From Diphasiastrum complanatum (Eukaryota > Streptophyta > Lycopodiopsida > Lycopodiales > Lycopodiaceae): 64,000 nucleotides of DNA. The position numbers and the translations under genes were made by a program. Location of the stretch: positions 3,977,079 through 4,041,078 of the forward strand of contig CM055107.1 of assembly GCA_029204225.1 (NCBI GenBank), written 5' to 3'. Below the pieces are notes generated by a model. The model saw only the letters and a program-made list of their open reading frames with translations. It was not told where the DNA came from and searched no databases. Positions 59,038-64,000 of this stretch are shown in pieces; the first letter of the stretch is position 1, and each line of letters opens with the position of its first letter.

Positions 59038-59424
59038 ATGAGGGCGAAGGTATGATTTGCTTTTCCTATCTCTTGAAGGCATTGCGATCTGCGTCTGGAT
59101 CGTAATATTTCTCCATGTGTGCTTGTTGGGTTTGTTTTCCTGCTCAAAAATTTGTGTGGTTCGAAGGATTTGCCTTCGCTGCCGTGGTGTTTTTGGAGAT
59201 GGATCGTTTAAGGTTTCGCCATATCTTTGGATGAGGTTATCGCTTACGTGATTGAGGGCTATTTCTTTGGATGAGGGTATTTCTTATGTGATTGATGGCT
59301 ATCTTTTTGGATGAGCTTATTTTCTAGCATTTGAGGTTTTGTATTGTGAACATTGCAGTGGAAGAAAAAGCGTATGCGCAGGCTGAAAAGAAAGCGCAGG
59401 AAGATGCGTCAGAGATCTAAATAG
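59038..59424 (+). CDS. RPL41: 60S ribosomal protein L41 (eL41), two exons
   Basis: Encodes the 25-residue basic peptide of the large ribosomal subunit, among the shortest eukaryotic proteins. Exon 1 (59038-59049) gives MRAK. A 309-bp intron with GTATGA donor (59050) and TTGCAG acceptor (59358) follows, phase 0. Exon 2 (59359-59424) begins WKKKRMRRLKRKRRK and ends MRQRSK, then TAG. The product has 10 Arg and 8 Lys, as is typical, and I see no residue that departs from the plant consensus. The peptide sits at the interface between ribosomal subunits. It is too short for ordinary ORF searches and has no reading frame of note as unspliced DNA. A possible polyadenylation signal AATAAA lies at 59850. 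The intact splice sites and an intron placed right after MRAK argue for a real gene rather than a processed copy. Confidence 0.96.
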
Positions 59425-60097
59425 ATAATCTGGACTTACCAGCCACGAGATTAAACTTGATAAGTTGTTGCGAGATGTTAAGCTTTTGTCAAGAGATTCA
59501 AAGCTTGGTTTTAGATAGGCAATCCGTTAAGCGCTTCATTAGTGGTTATAGTTTGAGGTCTTATATCAGACTTTTATGTTGTCAGCAGTGAAATACTAAA
59601 CGCTGAAGAGCTCTTATCATACTGGATTCCGAACGTTTGTTTTCATGTAATGTGAGTGAAAGTTGCTGTCTCTCTCCTACAGATGGTGTAGTTTGATTTT
59701 CAAATCCAGGAAGCAGAGTAGGCTATCCCATTTATTTGCGAACTATAAGCTGGTCTAGCAAATGTTTTTCTCGTAGTATATCAAATTGTAATCTTGAACA
59801 TGATTCGTCCTGATGCTCAGTAACTTATGGATATTCGGTTTCCTTCATAAATAAAATGTGAGCTTGGCAGTATTTCTGTCAGTGGACTCTCTAGAATGTT
59901 TTACAGTGCTATCTGTAGGATTTTCTGTACATTATCGAAATTGCATAGGTTCAGCTGTATATTGAATAATTTGCCTCACTCTGCATTCATGCTCTCAAGA
60001 TGTTTTACCCTTGTAAAGGAAAATGCTAAGCCATTCATGTGAGTAACATTGAAATGGCTTATTAGCAATATCTTCTAAACTTACGATTATGAATTAG
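59425..60097 (+). other. RPL41 3' untranslated region and flank
   Basis: No other gene seen. AATAAA at 59850-59855 could be the cleavage signal, about 430 bases after the stop codon. Confidence 0.45.
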
Positions 60098-60231
60098 GTA
60101 GCCGGCGTGAGCAGGCCCGCTACCCTGTGTAGCAGGCAGCCTTCACGCATTGAGCCGCTCTGCGGCGAGGTGCGTTGAAGGTTGCTTTTACATGGTAGCA
60201 GTCCTGCGCACGGCCTGCTACCGGGCAGTAA
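60098..60231. repeat. 134-nt foldback hairpin
   Basis: Left arm 60098-60149 pairs with right arm 60171-60231 over about 50 positions with a few bulges (GTAGC...GCTACC on one side, GGTAGCAG...GCTAC on the other). The loop 60150-60170 itself holds a GCCGC-TCT-GCGGC stem. GC-rich against AT-rich flanks. It could be a very small foldback transposon or a structured RNA; direct target repeats are not clear. Confidence 0.7.
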
Positions 60232-60278
60232 TTTGAAGGCCAATTGAATATGGCTCTGAACATCTGTGTTCAGAGCCT

Positions 60279-60461
60279 ATGAACATTCAACACCTGTCTG
60301 CTATCACTCCTCATGCCAATTACGGATGGATTTTATCCATCTCTCCTGCATCTGAGCAGTTAGAAGCATCCATCTCTCCTGCATCTGAGCAGTTGGAAGC
60401 TATTGTGCACACGGAGAGACTCTTAATACCTGCTTCTAAGGAGAATGTAAAATTTACTTAA
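60279..60461 (+). CDS. Hypothetical 60-codon ORF with 33-bp in-frame repeat
   Basis: ATG-initiated. A 33-bp unit at 60335 and 60368 encodes SISPASEQLEA twice in frame, differing at one base. No family recognised. Whether it is expressed is unknown; it may be chance. Confidence 0.2.
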   Translation: MNIQHLSAITPHANYGWILSISPASEQLEASISPASEQLEAIVHTERLLIPASKENVKFT

Positions 60462-61110
60462 GAGTTGCATTTTTGCACTGAAAGTAGTAAATTTCTAGCT
60501 AATGTATGCTTTCCAAATAATGGAATGGTGCGTACTGTTAGTAGTGTTCAGATGGATAAGAATTCCTCCTGAGTTTGAAAAATTGCTTATACGAGATGGT
60601 GGGCAGAAAAAGCCGGGGAACTTATAACATTTGTTCTGTTTTAGCTATGAGTGCAAACAAGATTTATTGTCATTTTTTATAACCTTAATTGTCATCCATC
60701 CATTTTTGTGTGCTGCATAGAAATTTCTTGAATTTCCTAAAAGACCTATTTTTATTGCAACAACTTGTAAAACTAAGTTAAACTTTTTGAAGTGGCTAAG
60801 TCTTCGCTTCAAAGCCTTGCTTAAGACTCCTTGTCCCACCTATGCTTCTTTAACCCTATGACTCCACTACACTATACACTAAAGTCAATTTAGAAGATTT
60901 GAATTTTTGTGTCAACAAGCTAATTCGAGATGTTTCTAGGGCATTGGATACAAAGCTTTGATAGTGAAAAAGAAGGCTTTGCATGGGTTATGGCTGATGG
61001 TTTGGGTCGAAAGTTGCCAGTGACAATTAGTCGAAATTTTGGGTGGCGGCCGATGGTTTGGGTAGACGGCCAATGTTCATACAAATTTGGTGCGGATTTA
61101 GGATTAGGAA
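60462..61110. other. No gene recognised
   Basis: AT-rich sequence with no motifs beyond short GGCGGCCGATGGTTTGGG-like duplicates near 60990 and 61050. Confidence 0.3.
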
Positions 61111-61300
61111 TGTGTGTGTGTGTGTGTGTGTGTGTGTTTGTGTACCACCACTTTTCACATGCGTGGCATGCACGTTTTTTTACCAAAGCTTATATATCAA
61201 CTGTTATCACTTTTCACATGCGTGGCATGCACCTTTCTTACCAAAGCTTATATCAACTACCACCACTTTTCACGTGTGGAGTGTACGTTTCTTATTTCTT
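61111..61300 (+). repeat. (TG)n run and three ~57-bp tandem units
   Basis: TG run at 61111-61137. A unit with CACTTTTCACATGCGTGGCATGCAC...TTACCAAAGCTTATATCAACT then occurs at 61150, 61209 and, more diverged, 61264. Confidence 0.85.
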
Positions 61301-61829
61301 AAAATTAAAATCTAATAGATATATATACTAAATATAAACATTAATCAAAGGATAATATAAACTAAATATATCATTTACTAATGTAGGTATTCTGTGTACA
61401 TTTCAATCAGCCAAATAAGAGTAAGCATCAATTTAGATATAAAAGATTTACACAAAATTCAAACTCAGATTTATATAAAATTCAAAATACAAAGTCATTT
61501 TAAGTATTGTTGTGTACACCATCAAATTCAACATTGTCTGTACTTTACTTAGTCTCACAATTTCATATCCTTCAATATAACTTCATATTATTAACAAATT
61601 CATCTACATTTATCAATAAAAATCTCTTTCGAGGAAGAAAATTTTCGCAAAGTTGCTGATAGTACAAAAACTGGGTAAATTGTTCTATCACCCAGATAAT
61701 ACTACATGGATAAACATTATCTCCAAAATAGAATAGTTCCATTATCTCTCGCACAAATATCCTATAGTTTATCACAACCTGCACCATTTGCACATACATA
61801 CACACACATAGCCTCAATCCCATAGACAT
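61301..61829. other. No gene recognised
   Basis: AT-rich; contains ACACACA-type runs near 61800-61840 but no coding signal. Confidence 0.35.
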
Positions 61830-62810
61830 ACACACACATTTTTGCTGCGGGTTTGTCTCGGCGTCTAGCATTGGACGAAACAGACGACATGCAAGACGGA
61901 GCCCGTTCGACGATACTGGACCACTTATTGGGAATGTCGAAAAGTGGTCCATTTGTTGTGCCCAATATGGCGGTCCTTTCGGCATGAAGGACATTTTCAA
62001 ACAAACGACGTTTGAATTGAGCTGCAACTGGTCCAGTGGGTTCGTGCCAAGCCCACGAACCTATGGCTACCTTCCATCCGAGGTTCTGACATCCTTAGCA
62101 CGAATCCGACCAGTTTTTGGTCCGACAGGCCTAGGTTTCCTATATTGTTTTTTAGGGTTTAGGGCTCGGACACGTTTCTCTGTGGGTTTGTCTCGGTGTG
62201 CAGCACTGGATAGAATAGACAGCATGCAAAATAGAGCCCGTTCGGCAATATCGGACCACTTCTTGAAAATGCCGAAGTAGTCCATTCTTGTGCCTCAATA
62301 ATGCTCCATCCGGCACAAACGTTTTCATAAAAACAATGTCCAAGTTAAGCTACACCTGGTCCAGTGGGTTCGTGCCAAGCCCACGAACCTGTGGCCACCT
62401 TCCGTCCAAGGTTCTGACATCTCTAACACGAATCCGACCAATTTCCGGTCCGATAGGCCTAGGTTTCCTATATTGCTTGAATTTATGGCTTGGAAGCATA
62501 TTTATCTGTAAATACGGAACCGTTTGGAGTCCGGTTTGTTGCTGCGGGTTCATCTCGGCATGCAGCACTGGACGGAATATACAACATGCAAAACAGAGCT
62601 CTTCAACGATATCGGACCACTTATTTGGAATGCCAAAAAATAGTCTATTTTTGTGCCCTAATGGCGCTCCATCCGGTACGAAGGACATTATTAGAAAAAC
62701 AACATCCAAGTTGAGCTGCACCTGGTCCAGTGGGTTCGTGCCAAGCCCACGAATCTGTGGCCACCTTCCGTCTGACGTTTTGACATCTCTAGCAGAAATC
62801 CAACTTGTCT
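61830..62810 (+). repeat. Three-copy tandem repeat, unit ~330-365 bp
   Basis: The anchor CTGGTCCAGTGGGTTCGTGC occurs at 62028, 62356 and 62722. Each unit also has GGGTTYGTCTCGGCGT, AGCACTGGA, GCATGCAAAA, ATCGGACCACTT, CGAATCCGACCA and GGCCTAGGTTTCCTATATTG blocks in the same order. Copies are diverged, with an extra insert in the third interval. No coding family recognised in any frame. Confidence 0.85.
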
Positions 62811-62883
62811 CCTTTCTCTCACCCTCTTCCATATTTTAGATTTAGTTTTACCATATCCCTCGGCCCCCATACACACAACGCGT

Positions 62884-62884
<1 letters not shown>

Positions 62885-62920
<36 letters not shown>
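62885..62920. repeat. (CA)n microsatellite
   Basis: 36-bp CA dinucleotide run. Confidence 0.95.
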
Positions 62921-62921
<1 letters not shown>

Positions 62922-63469
62922 CTTTTCGTTCCATCCCGATTCCCCTTTCGTCTATGTTATTCCCCTCTCTTATAATTTCTCATCCCCTCTTAACCTCATT
63001 GTAATGGGGTCTGATCACCCCAGACCAGTTCATTGCGCACTACGATATCATTTCATATAGTGGTTATGAAATGTCAAGCCTACCTTTTTTGAATAGAACT
63101 ATTCAAAATGGCCCTTTTTAACATGGTAGTTGTTAGGTGGTCTGGGCGATAAGTATGACACCATGCCATTTAGCTTTAGGGTTCTCACCCCTCCCTCACA
63201 TTCTATCGCCCACTCTTTTGCTAACGGTTCAATTGATTAGGATGTGAACAATTTTGCTATTAAATAGATTAGTTTATGAATGGTTAGGTTGTTAGACTCG
63301 ATTAGATCATACTAAATTAGGCTTTTAATTCAATTAAAGTTTTAACAAAAGAAACGCAAACAATGTAGTGGTAACATCATCTAAAAATTTGAAGTAATTG
63401 TAATTCGAGTAGTAGAAATTAGGGTATTAGGCATTAGTCAATAGGCATTACGCATTATGTTTTAGGTTA
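62921..63469. other. No gene recognised
   Basis: AT-rich with TTAG-type repeats near 63420-63470. No element edge identified. Confidence 0.35.
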
Positions 63470-63640
63470 TAGGTGAAGAAGAAAAAGAAGATGTGGAGGA
63501 AGAAGAAGAAGAAGAAGATGGTGATGATGATGAGGAGGAGGAGGAGGAGGAAGAAGAAGATGATGAGAGGACGTACATTTGTCTTGCTTCCTCTTGCTCT
63601 TGCTCTTGCTCTTGCTTCTTCTTGCTTCTCCTTTCGTGTT
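63470..63640 (+). repeat. GAA/GGA and CTTGCT trinucleotide-type repeats
   Basis: Purine-rich GAAGAA/GGAGGA/GATGAT stretch at 63470-63565, then TTGCTCTTGCTCTTGC at 63590-63635. Open frames through it encode low-complexity Lys/Glu or Ser runs only. Confidence 0.85.
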
Positions 63641-64000
63641 GACTGGTTTTTCTCTCTTTCTCTTGAAAAAACACATCCATTCAAAGCTGGAAAGACAAAT
63701 TTAGATCCTTGGAAGGGGTATACCCTACCTCTCCCCATCTTTGGCTGCAAGCTGAGGTGAAGGTCTCATTCACTAGCTCCATCTTCATCTCCCTCCATCG
63801 GTCACAGCAGAAAAAATTTAATAACTTTTGATCTCAATAGAACCTGAAAAATCTCTCTGGTCAAAATGTGTATCAAATAATTACACCTATTTTGTCTTTT
63901 TCTAGTAAAGAGATCTAATAGTTGGATCATTCTATATAGGCTCCAAAATTCTCGATCAAAATCATTTTATTCTACTTTTCAAACAGACTAACCGAAAACA
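63641..64000. other. No gene recognised
   Basis: Nothing supported up to the window edge. Confidence 0.3.

Noticed and set aside
61984-62839. Open frames of up to 183 codons across the three-copy repeat
   Set aside because: Frames exist on both strands, differ between repeat copies and show no family; the copies are not conserved as protein.
63448-63760. Lys/Glu/Arg-rich frames on both strands
   Set aside because: Products of trinucleotide repeats.

Overview
The window is nuclear DNA of a land plant. Two genes look like host genes and both carry GT-AG introns. One is an LRR receptor-like kinase of the IMK/LRR-III type on the minus strand (10501 to 7380). The other is the 25-residue ribosomal protein eL41/RPL41 on the plus strand (59038 to 59424). 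Nearly everything else is transposable-element debris: Ty3/gypsy (chromovirus and non-chromovirus), Ty1/copia, a CACTA/En-Spm transposase, a hAT-like MITE, and many microsatellites and short tandem arrays. This density of nested, decayed LTR elements suggests a large plant genome. A fern or gymnosperm would fit, but nothing seen fixes the clade.

Layout, 0-18 kb: an LTR fragment (LTR-1) abuts a decayed copia element whose pol end, polypurine tract and LTR survive (2262-3172). A 692-bp hAT-like MITE with an exact 8-bp target duplication lies at 5923-6614, followed by the receptor kinase gene. From 13.1 to 17.7 kb the minus strand carries a broken CACTA transposase, with a SET-like fragment upstream and a GIY-YIG-like fragment downstream. 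A Ty3 fragment lies inside this block and a copia fragment abuts its upstream end.

18-35 kb: plus-strand Ty3 remains carry an extra coiled-coil ORF downstream of integrase. Two copies are visible, at 17.9-19.1 kb and 26.5-28.2 kb. The second copy is split by a nested minus-strand chromovirus (28244-33731) with two ~497-bp LTRs, a primer-binding site, a polypurine tract and a near-perfect target duplication. The split ORF resumes at 33733. A separate chromovirus 3' end lies at 21.8-22.6 kb.

35-57 kb: two minus-strand non-chromovirus Ty3 pol regions lie at 35.4-38.5 and 43.75-49.5 kb. The second includes a gag with several zinc knuckles and a protease. Between them is an internally deleted chromovirus derivative with an intact tRNA-Met-type primer-binding site (39.9-42.5 kb) and a composite GA-microsatellite array. 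Further on are an RT fragment, a CGACCGA minisatellite containing a GC-rich MITE-like insert, a gag fragment, and a cluster of GTCGGATTCCGAC palindromes.

57-64 kb: mostly unique sequence around RPL41, then a long foldback hairpin at 60.1 kb, a three-copy ~330-365-bp tandem repeat at 61.8-62.8 kb, and simple repeats. Only the receptor kinase and RPL41 look intact; every transposon ORF I could follow has stops, frameshifts or deletions.
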